NCBI GenBank assembly: GCA_020249265.1
Contig: JADCGA010000011.1
Coordinates: 124,001-188,000, forward strand
Reading direction: 5' to 3'
DNA from: Roseomonas sp.
GTDB taxonomy: Bacteria > Pseudomonadota > Alphaproteobacteria > Acetobacterales > Acetobacteraceae
DNA: 64,000 nucleotides
Under the pieces are notes generated by a model. That model did no database searches and was not told where the DNA came from. It saw only the letters and a program-made list of their open reading frames with translations. This document shows, in pieces, positions 17,121 through 25,056 of this stretch (within the stretch, counting starts at the first letter, position 1; the number at the start of each line of letters is the position of its first letter). The translations under genes and the position numbers were made by a program.

Positions 17121-18226
17121 TACAGCCGATAGAAGCCGCGTGCATTGCCACCGAAAATCGCGGCGCGCTTTTCCGCTGGAATGAAGGAAGGAATCGCAAT
17201 GCGCGGATCGTCAAAATCCCAATGCGGATAGTCGCTGGCATAGAGAATACGATCCCAACCGATCCATTCCATCGCATCCAACAAATGCTCACCCTTCGCC
17301 GGCTCTTCAATCGGTTGCGTCGAAACATAGACATGATCACGCATGTATTCGCTTGGCGCGCGCTTCAGATGCGGCACCTCATCACGCAGCCGCTTCCAGT
17401 TATTGTCCAGCCGCCAGCCGAGCGATGGCATCCAGCCAAAACCACATTCGATCATCACGATCTTGAGCGTGGGGTAGCGTTCAAACACACCCTCCACCAC
17501 GAAGGATGCGACTTGCGCCTGCGCGCTGGTGGCGTGTTCCTGCACTTCCTCAACATAAAAGGAAGGCCAACCGCCATTCGTCATGGAATTGCCGGAAAAG
17601 CCAAAGGCGTGAATGCCAATCGGCAGGCCCGCTTCCGCGGCTGCTTCATAAATCGGCCAATAGCGCTTGCGGCCCAAGGGTTCCGAAGTGCGGCTCATCA
17701 GCAGCACCTGGCAGAAGCGGGCGTCGCCGGTGCGCTTGCGGATTTCCGCCGCTGATGCCGCTGCATCTTCGTAAGGCACCACGATGGAAGCGCGCAGCCG
17801 CGCATCATGATCCACCCAATGCGCCAATTGCCATTCATTCACGGCATGGGCGAGGGCCACCGAAAGATCATCATTCACATCGCCCTGGCCGGAAGGCTGC
17901 AAGGGGTTCAGCACGCCAACATCAAGCCCGTAATGATCCAGGAATTGCTTTTGCACAAAGCCAAGATCGGAAGCGGGCGGCTGACCTTGCGGCCCCCAGG
18001 CATCGCGCCGGCTGGCGAGTGGCGCGGCTTTCGGGAAGGGATAGCCCTTATGGAAGCCGTGCCGCGCATGGATGCCGTAGGTGGTCAGGCGGTGCCACGC
18101 GGCATCGGTCATGAAGGGGCGATATTCGCCCAAATCCGCGCAGCGCGGATGGATATCGCAATCCACCAGGCCAAGGGTTGCGGCGGCGGGCCGACCAGGG
18201 GCGGCGATGGGGCGGATGATGTTCAT
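17120..18226 (-). CDS. Amidohydrolase family protein (PF04909, ACMSD-like), paralogue A
   Basis: 368 residues, TIM-barrel metal hydrolase/decarboxylase. Metal site elements are LVDCDIHP (Asp24, His26, a D-x-H form instead of H-x-H), LPIGIHAFG (central His) and YASDYPHWDFDDP (Asp near the C-terminus). The family includes nonoxidative decarboxylases such as ACMSD, 5-carboxyvanillate decarboxylase and gamma-resorcylate decarboxylase as well as hydrolases. Clearly homologous along its length to the next gene upstream. It overlaps that gene by 4 bases and the Rieske gene by one. Substrate unknown. Confidence 0.9.
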   Translation of the reverse strand: MNIIRPIAAPGRPAAATLGLVDCDIHPRCADLGEYRPFMTDAAWHRLTTYGIHARHGFHKGYPFPKAAPLASRRDAWGPQGQPPASDLGFVQKQFLDHYGLDVGVLNPLQPSGQGDVNDDLSVALAHAVNEWQLAHWVDHDARLRASIVVPYEDAAASAAEIRKRTGDARFCQVLLMSRTSEPLGRKRYWPIYEAAAEAGLPIGIHAFGFSGNSMTNGGWPSFYVEEVQEHATSAQAQVASFVVEGVFERYPTLKIVMIECGFGWMPSLGWRLDNNWKRLRDEVPHLKRAPSEYMRDHVYVSTQPIEEPAKGEHLLDAMEWIGWDRILYASDYPHWDFDDPRIAIPSFIPAEKRAAIFGGNARGFYRL

Positions 18227-19284
18227 GCGAGGGCTCCTTCCCGCAACCTACCATAAGTAGCCAGCGGATTATCCACCATGATTTTCTTGAGCAAGCCGGG
18301 GTCAAGCCCTTGGGGTACGGTCGCGTCCCCCTCGAAATGCGCATGCGGCCAATCGGAAGACCAAAGCAATAGCTCATCCGATCCCAGATGATCCATCAGC
18401 CGCGCCATGGTGGCGGCCTCTTCCGGCACATCCAGCGGGCGGATCGAAAGCCGCACATGGTCGCGCACATATTCCGATGGCGGGCGATCCAGCCAGGGCA
18501 CTTCAAAGCGCACGCCCTTCCAGGATTTCACCAGCCGCCACAGGAAAGACGGCAGCCAGGACACGCCGCTTTCCAGCAGCACGACCTTGAGCTTCGGGAA
18601 TTTTACAAACACGCCTTCCGTGATCAGGGAGGCGAGCGATGCTTGAAACCCCATCGAATTCGCCGTGTATTCCTCAAGATAATAGGAAGGCCATCCGACC
18701 GAGGTGACGGGGTGGCGCCAATTGCTGCCGGCATGGATGGCAAGCGGCATGTCGTGGCGGGATAGCGCTTCATACACCTGCCACCATTCGCGCCGACCAA
18801 GCGGGATTTCCCCCATGCAAAGCGTCATGGCCTGCACAAAGCGATGGTCCGGCGCCAGGCGTTCAATTTCGGCGACTGATTCCTCAATCGCATTGGGCAG
18901 CAGGATGGAAGCGCGCAGGCGTTGATCACCCTCCAGCCACTCGGCGCGGATCCAATCATTCACGGCGCGTGCAAAGGCGGCCGAGAGGTCTCGGCTGAAG
19001 GGAAGCTGCGCCGGGAAAAGCGGGTTCAGGATGCCGGTGCCAACCCCCCAACGATCCAACACTTGCGCTTGCAGCGTGGCCAGCGTGCAGGGCGCTTCCC
19101 CCTTCGGCCCACGCCAATCCGCGCGCACGGTGGAAGGGGCGGCGGGGGGCCAGGAAGCGCTTTCAAGCTGGGAGACGCCGCGTTCCTTCAGGCTGGTCCG
19201 CCAATGCTGATCCATATAGGGGAACAGGCTTGCCATGCTCGGCAGGCCCGGATGCAGGTCGCAATCTATTGCCGCTTCGGTCAC
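18223..19284 (-). CDS. Amidohydrolase family protein (PF04909, ACMSD-like), paralogue B
   Basis: 353 residues from a GTG start at 19284, chosen because AGGAGG lies 4 bases upstream and the protein then begins VTEAAIDCDLHP, aligned with paralogue A. Metal-site blocks: CDLHP (Asp9, His11), MPLAIHAGS and LWSSDWPHAHFEGD. The middle region (ILNPLFPAQ, RLRASILLPNA, PLGRREWW) matches paralogue A nearly block for block, indicating tandem duplication and divergence. First gene of the B-A-Rieske unit. Substrate unknown. Confidence 0.9.
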   Translation of the reverse strand: MTEAAIDCDLHPGLPSMASLFPYMDQHWRTSLKERGVSQLESASWPPAAPSTVRADWRGPKGEAPCTLATLQAQVLDRWGVGTGILNPLFPAQLPFSRDLSAAFARAVNDWIRAEWLEGDQRLRASILLPNAIEESVAEIERLAPDHRFVQAMTLCMGEIPLGRREWWQVYEALSRHDMPLAIHAGSNWRHPVTSVGWPSYYLEEYTANSMGFQASLASLITEGVFVKFPKLKVVLLESGVSWLPSFLWRLVKSWKGVRFEVPWLDRPPSEYVRDHVRLSIRPLDVPEEAATMARLMDHLGSDELLLWSSDWPHAHFEGDATVPQGLDPGLLKKIMVDNPLATYGRLREGALA

Positions 19285-19388
19285 GGTTCCTCCTGCGCTT
19301 TTCTTGACCCTAGCGCGGGCTGAGCATCCTCCCTTTTCCAAGGGCGATCAATGGGGTGGTTGCAGCCGGTGCCAAGCAACAGGTCAAA

Positions 19389-19420
19389 GAAAAACCCGCC
19401 CGGCAGTCACCGGGCGGGCG
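19389..19420 (-). terminator. Rho-independent terminator after the ABC binding-protein gene
   Basis: On the minus strand, CCCGCCCGG (19418-19410) pairs with CCGGGCGGG (19403-19395) around a short TGACTG loop and is followed by TTTTTC. It ends 17 bases after the stop of the binding-protein gene, separating it from the amidohydrolase unit. Confidence 0.9.
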
Positions 19421-19436
19421 TTTCTCGCATCAGGCC

Positions 19437-21011
19437 TTACTGCCCCTGACGCACAAAGCGCAGTTGGATGTAGTTATCCGCCGTCTGCACCACATTCCAG
19501 CCTTGGCGCCCGGCCCAGACAATCTGCTGCTGGTGCAGCGGAATATAGCCGACATCATTCTGAATGACCTTGCCCGCTTCCGTGATCAGCCCCTGGCGTG
19601 TGGCTTGGTTCGTTTCCACCGCGATCCGGCTGATCAAATCATCCAAACGCGGGCTGGAATAGCCGCCATTGTTGAACATGCCCCGCGCACCATCGCGGGT
19701 GGCGGCCAGGTTGAACAGCGCATTATGCGCATCAGATGTCGAAGGCGTCCAACCCAGCAGATAGAAGCTGGTATTGTAGCCCGGCGCATTCACCTCGGCG
19801 AAGAAGCGGGCACGGGTCTGCGCGTTTAGCGTGACGCGGATATTGATACGCGCCAGCATGGCGACAACGGCGGTGCAGATCGCCTCATCATTCACGTAGC
19901 GGTCATTCGGGCAATCCAGCGTCACGCCAAAGCCATTCGGATAGCCCGCTTCCGTCAGCAGCCGGCGCGCTTCGTTCAGATCAACGCGCGGGCGCTGATC
20001 ATCTTCTTCACGGAAGCCATTCACGCCCGGGCCATAGATCAGATTGGTCGGGCGGGATTGGCCGCGCATCACGCTGCGCTGAATGGCCGTGGTGTCTATC
20101 GCCAATTGCATGGCGCGGCGCACGCGCACATCCTGGAAGGGGTTCTTACCCTGCACATCGGATTTCAGCAGCTGTGGGCGCATCTGATCCATCCCCAGAT
20201 AGATGGTGCGCAATTCCGGCCCCTGGATGATGCGTACACCCGGCGCGCGTGAAATCCGGTCCACATCCTGCGGCGGTACGGTATAGACAAAATCCATCTC
20301 GCCCGAGAGCAGCGCGGCCACGCGCGTCGCGTCATTGGAAATGATATTCAATTCGGCGCGTGTCAGATTATGTACCGGCTTGTCCCACCAATTGGGATTG
20401 GGGGCGACAACCGTACGGCGGTCTGGCTCACGCAAAACCAGGATGAAAGGCCCGGTGCCCATGGCGTTGCGCGTGGCAAAATTTTCCACGCGCGTTGTCA
20501 AATCCGCGGGGCGCGTGGCGTTGTTCTTTTCCGCCCAGGCGCGGCTGAACATGCCCCAAATGGTGATTTCCTGCAGCAGGATCGGATTGGGTACGGTGGT
20601 TTCGAAATCCACCGTAAAATCATCAATCTTGCGCACTTCCTTCACGGAAGCGAGCACACCTTGCACATTGGAACCAGGTGCGCGCGCGCGTTGCACGCTG
20701 AAGACAACATCATCGGCGGTGAAGGGCGTACCATCCGAGAATTTCACATTGCGACGCAGATGAAAGCGCCAAACATTCGGCTGCGGCTGTTCCCAGCGTT
20801 CCGCAAGGGCGGCTTCCACCTTGCCCTCATGATCGCGGCGGACCAGCGGTTCGTAGAAATTGGACCCGAAGGCGAGCAGGAAGGTTTCCTGCCGGGTATA
20901 GGGGTCCATGGAATTCACATCGCCATCATTGGCCCAGCGGAAGTTATTGGCCTGGGCAGACAAGGCGGAACCGGCCAGCAAAGCGGCGGCAAGGGTCAGG
21001 CGGCGCAACAT
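19437..21011 (-). CDS. ABC transporter substrate-binding protein, family 5 (peptide/nickel type)
   Basis: 524 residues with a Sec signal peptide (LTLAAALLAGSALSAQA, cleavage before NN). Periplasmic binding protein of the DppA/OppA class: NSMDPYTRQETFLLAF, WRFHLRRNVKFSDGTPFTADDVVFS (family signature region) and DVRVRRAMQLAIDTTAIQ. No permease or ATPase gene is adjacent and its own terminator follows, so it is an orphan here. It probably binds an oligopeptide-like or other small ligand. An inverted repeat CCCATT/AATGGG (21021-21037) straddles its leader, upstream of GGGAGA. Confidence 0.92.
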   Translation of the reverse strand: MLRRLTLAAALLAGSALSAQANNFRWANDGDVNSMDPYTRQETFLLAFGSNFYEPLVRRDHEGKVEAALAERWEQPQPNVWRFHLRRNVKFSDGTPFTADDVVFSVQRARAPGSNVQGVLASVKEVRKIDDFTVDFETTVPNPILLQEITIWGMFSRAWAEKNNATRPADLTTRVENFATRNAMGTGPFILVLREPDRRTVVAPNPNWWDKPVHNLTRAELNIISNDATRVAALLSGEMDFVYTVPPQDVDRISRAPGVRIIQGPELRTIYLGMDQMRPQLLKSDVQGKNPFQDVRVRRAMQLAIDTTAIQRSVMRGQSRPTNLIYGPGVNGFREEDDQRPRVDLNEARRLLTEAGYPNGFGVTLDCPNDRYVNDEAICTAVVAMLARINIRVTLNAQTRARFFAEVNAPGYNTSFYLLGWTPSTSDAHNALFNLAATRDGARGMFNNGGYSSPRLDDLISRIAVETNQATRQGLITEAGKVIQNDVGYIPLHQQQIVWAGRQGWNVVQTADNYIQLRFVRQGQ

Positions 21012-21087
21012 GAAGCATCTCCCATTGGTAGAATGGGCGAAAGGTTACTTTCTTTGCGCCGGCAACGAAAGAGGCTTCACGCAGCCA

Positions 21088-21122
21088 TGAAAAAGGCCCC
21101 GTTTCCTGGCGGAAGGGAGCCT
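21088..21122 (-). terminator. Rho-independent terminator of the F0 ATP synthase operon
   Basis: On the minus strand AGGCTCC (21122-21116) pairs with GGGGCCT (21100-21094), an inner TTCC/GGAA extends the stem, and five T residues follow. It begins 20 bases after the atpF stop. Confidence 0.8.
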
Positions 21123-21141
21123 GAATTATGGCGCGCCAAAA

Positions 21142-21648
21142 TCAGGCGACGCGCAAGGCGCGCGGCAAATCCGCAAGGCTGCGATCAATCATGGCGCCAT
21201 CGGCGGCGGCATCCATGGTTTCAGCCAATACCGCGCGCGTAGCGGCGGTGGCGATATCAGCGGCGGTATTGCGCACGTCAGCAATGGCGCTGGCTTCAGC
21301 CGCGGCGATACGCTGCAAGGCAAGCTGCTTCCGCCGTTCCGCCGAGGTCTCAGCTTCCGCTGCCGCAGTAGCCGCGATGCGCGCTGCCTCGGTCTTGGCG
21401 CGCTCCAACAGTTCGCCCGCCTCCTTCACCGCGGCCACACGGGCGGCTTCGGCTTCCTTGAGTTTGGCTTCAGCTTCCTGGCGAAGTTTATTGGCTTCCT
21501 CAATCCGCTTGCTTATTCCATCCGCGCGGGAATCGAGCGCGCCCGTACCAGCCTTCCAAAGCTTGCTGCCAAGCAAGACAAAGAACAGAACAAAGGAAAC
21601 CGCCACCCAAAATTTTGGGTCGGCCATGAAAGAACCACCGGTTTCCAT
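21142..21648 (-). CDS. atpF: ATP synthase F0 subunit b
   Basis: 168 residues: one N-terminal membrane helix (KFWVAVSFVLFFVLLGSKLW) and a long Ala/Glu/Lys/Arg-rich coiled coil forming the peripheral stator stalk with b'. Start METGGSF at 21648 overlaps the b' stop by one base (TGATG); Met8 is an alternative. Last gene of the F0 operon. F1 genes are absent, as expected for alphaproteobacteria where F0 and F1 operons are separate. Confidence 0.93.
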   Translation of the reverse strand: METGGSFMADPKFWVAVSFVLFFVLLGSKLWKAGTGALDSRADGISKRIEEANKLRQEAEAKLKEAEAARVAAVKEAGELLERAKTEAARIAATAAAEAETSAERRKQLALQRIAAAEASAIADVRNTAADIATAATRAVLAETMDAAADGAMIDRSLADLPRALRVA

Positions 21649-22250
21649 CAGGCAATCCCCCTAGCTCTGGCCTGGTGCTGCACCGCTGCCTGAACCTTGC
21701 CGGCATCCGCAGAGGCGCCAAGCTTGGCAAGCAGCGCGCCAACTGTATCAGACGCCACCTGCTGAACCGCCCCAAGGGCCGCCTTGCGGCCCTGATCAAT
21801 GCGCGCTTCCGCATCGGCCACCTGCTTGGCTAAAGCGGCATTCAGCGCTTCAGCCTTCGCATCCATTTCCTGCTGGGCGGCTTGCATCGCGGCATTCACT
21901 GCCGCTTGCGCTTCAGCACGGGCTGTCTGCGTCGCTTCACGCTGCGCGGCAATGGCCGCTTCGGCGGATTGCATGGCGGCGCGGGCAGCATCCAGATCGC
22001 CTTCAATGCGCTGGCGACGATTTTCGATCACCGCGCCAAGCCTTGGCAGGGCAACGAAAGCCATCAGCATGAACAGCGCAAAGAAGATGATGACCTGCCA
22101 AACAACCTGGCCGATCAGCAAAGGCCCCTGGACCGGGTGGCCAAAGGCAAGCTGCGGCATCCCTTCCACCGGCGGGCCGCCGGCGGAACTGGCAGCCCAG
22201 GCAAGTGCAGGCATGGCGCTTAGCGTCATTGCAAGCAGTATTCGGCGCAT
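21648..22250 (-). CDS. ATP synthase F0 subunit b'
   Basis: 200 residues. A possible signal-like N-terminus (RRILLAMTLSAMPALAWA) precedes the MPQLAF segment, then a membrane helix (VVWQVIIFFALFMLMAFVALP) and the b'-type block RLGAVIENRRQRIEGDL, followed by coiled coil. Pairs with atpF in the stator. Start at 22250 has GAGAGGG at a 7-base spacing; an in-frame ATG 48 bases upstream lacks one. The N-terminal extension is longer than in most b' proteins. Gap of 105 bases to atpE. Confidence 0.88.
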   Translation of the reverse strand: MRRILLAMTLSAMPALAWAASSAGGPPVEGMPQLAFGHPVQGPLLIGQVVWQVIIFFALFMLMAFVALPRLGAVIENRRQRIEGDLDAARAAMQSAEAAIAAQREATQTARAEAQAAVNAAMQAAQQEMDAKAEALNAALAKQVADAEARIDQGRKAALGAVQQVASDTVGALLAKLGASADAGKVQAAVQHQARARGIA

Positions 22251-22355
22251 CGGATTACCCTCTCGCGGCCCAAAACATGTCAGAACAGGGCGCGGCAAGC
22301 AGCCTGCCCCGAAACCAACCCGCCCCGTCCCCGAAAGGATGCGGGGCGCCAGCCA

Positions 22356-22580
22356 TCAAGCGAAGAGAATCAGGAAGGCGATCAGCAGCGCAAAAAGCGC
22401 AACCGCTTCCGTGAGCGCAAAGCCCAGAATGCCGATCGGGAAGACCGCATCGCGGGCACCCGGGTTACGCGCCACGCTGGTGATCAGCGCGGAGAAGATA
22501 TTGCCGATCCCGAGACCCACACCGAACAGCGCGATAACGGCAATACCGGCACCAAGGGCCTTCGCAGCAGCAACTTCCAT
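22356..22580 (-). CDS. atpE: ATP synthase F0 subunit c
   Basis: 74 residues, two membrane helices forming the rotor ring. The proton-carrying carboxylate is Glu58 ([15 protein letters not shown]); the polar loop ARNP follows helix 1 ([18 protein letters not shown]). The N-terminal [12 protein letters not shown] is typical of alphaproteobacteria. The subunit is needed in many copies; the 51- and 105-base gaps around it are large for this operon and may hold mRNA-processing or translation-enhancing signals. Confidence 0.96.
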   Translation of the reverse strand: MEVAAAKALGAGIAVIALFGVGLGIGNIFSALITSVARNPGARDAVFPIGILGFALTEAVALFALLIAFLILFA

Positions 22581-22631
22581 GACACATTCCTTCCGTTTGA
22601 TTTCAACAGATTTGCGAAAAAGATCCAGCGC

Positions 22632-23387
22632 TCAGTGCAAATGCACCGCGTCGTGGAGATAGATGCTCGTCAGAATGGCGAACACATAGGCCTGGAGGAA
22701 AGCCACCAGGAACTCAAACCCAACGAGGGCAATGTTGACGCTAAGGGGTAACACCGCAACGAAGGGACCAACCGCGCCAAGGCTGCCCAGCAGGACCACG
22801 AAGGTCGCAAACACCTTCAGCATCACGTGCCCCGCCACCATATTCGCAAAAAGGCGGACGGAAAGACTGACCACGCGGGAGAAATAGGAAATCACCTCAA
22901 CCGGGATGATGATCGGCGCCAGCCACACAGGCGCGCCTTCCGGGAAGAAGTAGCTGAAGAAATGCATGCCGTGGCGCATCAGCGCAATCACCGTCACGGT
23001 CACAAACACTATCACCGCCAGCGTCAGGGTGACGGCGATGTGGGAAGTGAAGGTGAAGGCATAGGGCAGCAAGCCAAGCAAATTGCCAAACAGCACAAAC
23101 ATGAAAATGGCGAAGACGAAGGGAAAATACTTCTTGCCTTCATCACCGATCTGTTCGGTCACCATTCCGTGGATGAATTCGTAACTGGCTTCGCCGAGCG
23201 ATTGGAGGCGCCCCGGCACCATAGCACCCCGGGCAGCTGCCATCAAAATAAAGCCAGTGGTAAGACCAAGGGCCAATAGCATGAATGCGTTGGACTGGCT
23301 GAAACCGATAGACTGCCCGAAGAAGCCCAAAAAGGGCGTCAATTCGAACTGACTCAGCGCGTCAATCGTCTTGCCTTCCTTTGCCAC
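22632..23387 (-). CDS. atpB: ATP synthase F0 subunit a
   Basis: 251 residues, multispan inner-membrane subunit forming the proton half-channels. The essential Arg is in SLSVRLFANMVAGH; FLVAFLQAYVFAILTSIYL is the C-terminal helix signature and GNLLGLLPYAFT the middle one. The start is set at GTG 23387 because GAGGGG lies 6 bases upstream; a TTG two codons earlier would leave no spacing. Follows atpI by 22 bases. Confidence 0.94.
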   Translation of the reverse strand: MAKEGKTIDALSQFELTPFLGFFGQSIGFSQSNAFMLLALGLTTGFILMAAARGAMVPGRLQSLGEASYEFIHGMVTEQIGDEGKKYFPFVFAIFMFVLFGNLLGLLPYAFTFTSHIAVTLTLAVIVFVTVTVIALMRHGMHFFSYFFPEGAPVWLAPIIIPVEVISYFSRVVSLSVRLFANMVAGHVMLKVFATFVVLLGSLGAVGPFVAVLPLSVNIALVGFEFLVAFLQAYVFAILTSIYLHDAVHLH

Positions 23388-23409
23388 CGGCAACCCCTCG
23401 TCTCTCAGA

Positions 23410-23706
23410 TCATGTCACGCGCGAACGACGACGCGGGTTGAAAAGGCGATACACATTCAACACCCCGGCGACGCTGCCCATGACGAAAAACACGAGGAAG
23501 AGCCAAGGCCAAGTGCCGAGCCAGCGATCGAGTGCCCACCCGATGCCAATCCCAACCACAAGGGCCGAGACAACCTCTACCCCTGCACGCAGCCCGATTC
23601 CCCATGGACCTGTCGGCAAGCCTTTTTGGCCGTTCGGGCCAATTTCAAGCCCTTCGCGAGCCCGTGCTTGCCTTAACCGTTCATGAAGGTCTGGCTGGTT
23701 AGTCAC
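23410..23706 (-). CDS. atpI: AtpI family F0 assembly protein
   Basis: 98 residues. Charged N-terminus (DLHERLRQARAREGLE), then two membrane helices (VEVVSALVVGIGIGWALDRW and WPWLFLVFFVMGSVAGVLNVY), the AtpI/AtpR pattern that aids c-ring assembly. GTG start at 23706 with GGGGAG 6 bases upstream. First gene of the F0 operon; a promoter lies about 40 bases further up. Confidence 0.9.
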   Translation of the reverse strand: MTNQPDLHERLRQARAREGLEIGPNGQKGLPTGPWGIGLRAGVEVVSALVVGIGIGWALDRWLGTWPWLFLVFFVMGSVAGVLNVYRLFNPRRRSRVT

Positions 23707-23745
23707 CTTTTGCTCCCCAGGCGCACATCGCCAGAAGGCGTCGGG

Positions 23746-23774
23746 GCTTTACGGGGGGGGGCTGCCACTGTCAA
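23746..23774 (-). promoter_or_regulatory. Candidate sigma70 promoter of the F0 ATP synthase operon, with a G9 tract in the spacer
   Basis: On the minus strand TTGACA (23774-23769), a perfect -35, is separated by exactly 17 bases from TAAAGC (23751-23746). Transcription would start near 23739, giving a leader of about 33 bases before the atpI GTG. The spacer contains a run of nine identical bases (G on the plus strand, 23753-23761), the longest homopolymer I noticed in the window. Confidence 0.6.
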
Positions 23775-23845
23775 GCATGTGCGGCGCAGCAAAAGCCCAT
23801 TTTCGTGGCCTGTTACATGCATTATCCGCCCTCCCAGGGCGCGGC

Positions 23846-24217
23846 TTAGCGCGGCGGCGCGGGGGGGCGCGGTGAAGCGGTTGCCGGGCGTGATGCGGGA
23901 CGCGACGCGGGCCGTGATGCAGTGCTTGGCCGTGGGGGCGGCGGCGGGCGACGGATAGCGAAGCGCTGCTTGGCCGGCGGCAGCGCGTTCCATTGGCGGA
24001 TGACGGCCTCCTCACTCGAAGTGTCATACCCAAGCCGCCGCATTGCTTCCCGCGCGCGGCGCTTCTGGTCTTCGTTCAGCCTATCCCAGGCGATGGGGCC
24101 GGGGGCGAAAACCTGTTCGGGTTCCTCCACCGGGGGCGCGGTGGTCACGGGCGGGGCCTGGTTCGGCTGCGCGCAGGCAGCCGGCAGCAGGGCCAGCAGG
24201 AAAAAGCGGCGCTTCAT
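23846..24217 (-). CDS. Putative lipoprotein with Pro/Arg-rich repetitive tail
   Basis: 123 residues, not recognised as a named family. N-terminus MKRRFFLLALLPAACAQ is a lipoprotein-type signal with the lipidation Cys at 15. A short folded-looking middle (AWDRLNEDQKRRAREAMRRL, about 43-80) follows a Pro-rich linker. The last 40 residues are low complexity with repeated SRPA units and poly-Pro. Last gene of the glycosyltransferase-asnB-xthA run, with a 4-base overlap to xthA. It could be a small envelope protein; function unknown. Confidence 0.7.
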   Translation of the reverse strand: MKRRFFLLALLPAACAQPNQAPPVTTAPPVEEPEQVFAPGPIAWDRLNEDQKRRAREAMRRLGYDTSSEEAVIRQWNALPPAKQRFAIRRPPPPPRPSTASRPASRPASRPATASPRPPAPPR

Positions 24218-25056
24218 GGCTGAAACTCCACCAGCACCGGAACATGGTCAGACGCCTGCGGCCAATCCCGCGCATCCTTCAGCACCATATGGCGCGTGAG
24301 CCCGCCCGCCAGATCATCACTGACCCAAACATGATCCAGACGCCGGCCACGATCCGCCGCGCGCCAATCCCGCGCGCGATAGGACCACCACGTGTAAAGC
24401 TTCTGATCTTCCGGCACGAAATGGCGCAAAGCATCATGCCAGCCGGCGGCCTTCTGCCAGCCCAAAAGCCCTTCAACTTCGATGGGTGTGTGCGACACCA
24501 CATCCAATAACTGTTTATGCGACCAGACATCATGTTCAAGCGGCGCGATGTTCAAATCGCCCACCAGCACGGCGCGGCGCGCGCCTCGGCCCGCAAACCA
24601 GCGCGAGGCTTCGGCGACAAAATCAAGCTTATGGCCGAATTTCGGATTGGCTGCGCGGTCCGGAACATCGCCGCCGGCGGGCACGTAGAAATTATGCAGT
24701 TCAACCGGGCCGCCTGGGGCATCCAGCATCACGCCCAAATGGCGGCAATCACCCTTGGCGCACCAATCGGGATCATCTTCGCGCAAGCTGATCGGCAGGC
24801 GGGACAGCACCGCGACGCCATTATAGCCTTTCATGCCGCGCACCAGGCGATGCGTGAAGCCAAGGGCGGCGATGCCTTCATGGGGAAACGCCTCATCCGG
24901 GCATTTGGTTTCTTGCAGGCAGATCACATCGGGCGCCAGTTCGGACACCAGATTCTGCAACAACGGCAGGCGCAGCCGCACGCTATTGATGTTCCAGGTC
25001 GCGATGCGAAGAGCCTGCTGCGCCGTGCCGCGTTTCGCCATGGGTTTTCCTGTCAT
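24214..25056 (-). CDS. xthA: Exodeoxyribonuclease III
   Basis: AP endonuclease and 3'-5' exonuclease of base-excision repair. 280 residues. EEP-fold motifs: IATWNINSVRLRL, CLQETKCPDEAFP (metal Glu), NFYVPAGGDVPD, VGDLNIAP and ASDHVPVLVEF (catalytic Asp-His). The start MTGKPMAKRG at 25056 overlaps the asnB stop by one base (TGATG); longer in-frame upstream sequence lies inside asnB. A repair gene at the end of an envelope polysaccharide operon is unusual, but the tight overlaps imply co-transcription. Confidence 0.94.
   Translation of the reverse strand: MTGKPMAKRGTAQQALRIATWNINSVRLRLPLLQNLVSELAPDVICLQETKCPDEAFPHEGIAALGFTHRLVRGMKGYNGVAVLSRLPISLREDDPDWCAKGDCRHLGVMLDAPGGPVELHNFYVPAGGDVPDRAANPKFGHKLDFVAEASRWFAGRGARRAVLVGDLNIAPLEHDVWSHKQLLDVVSHTPIEVEGLLGWQKAAGWHDALRHFVPEDQKLYTWWSYRARDWRAADRGRRLDHVWVSDDLAGGLTRHMVLKDARDWPQASDHVPVLVEFQP

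Noticed and set aside
22827-23279. A plus-strand 150-codon frame opposite atpB
   Set aside because: His/Gln/Lys-rich shadow of hydrophobic codons of subunit a; no start signal or motif.
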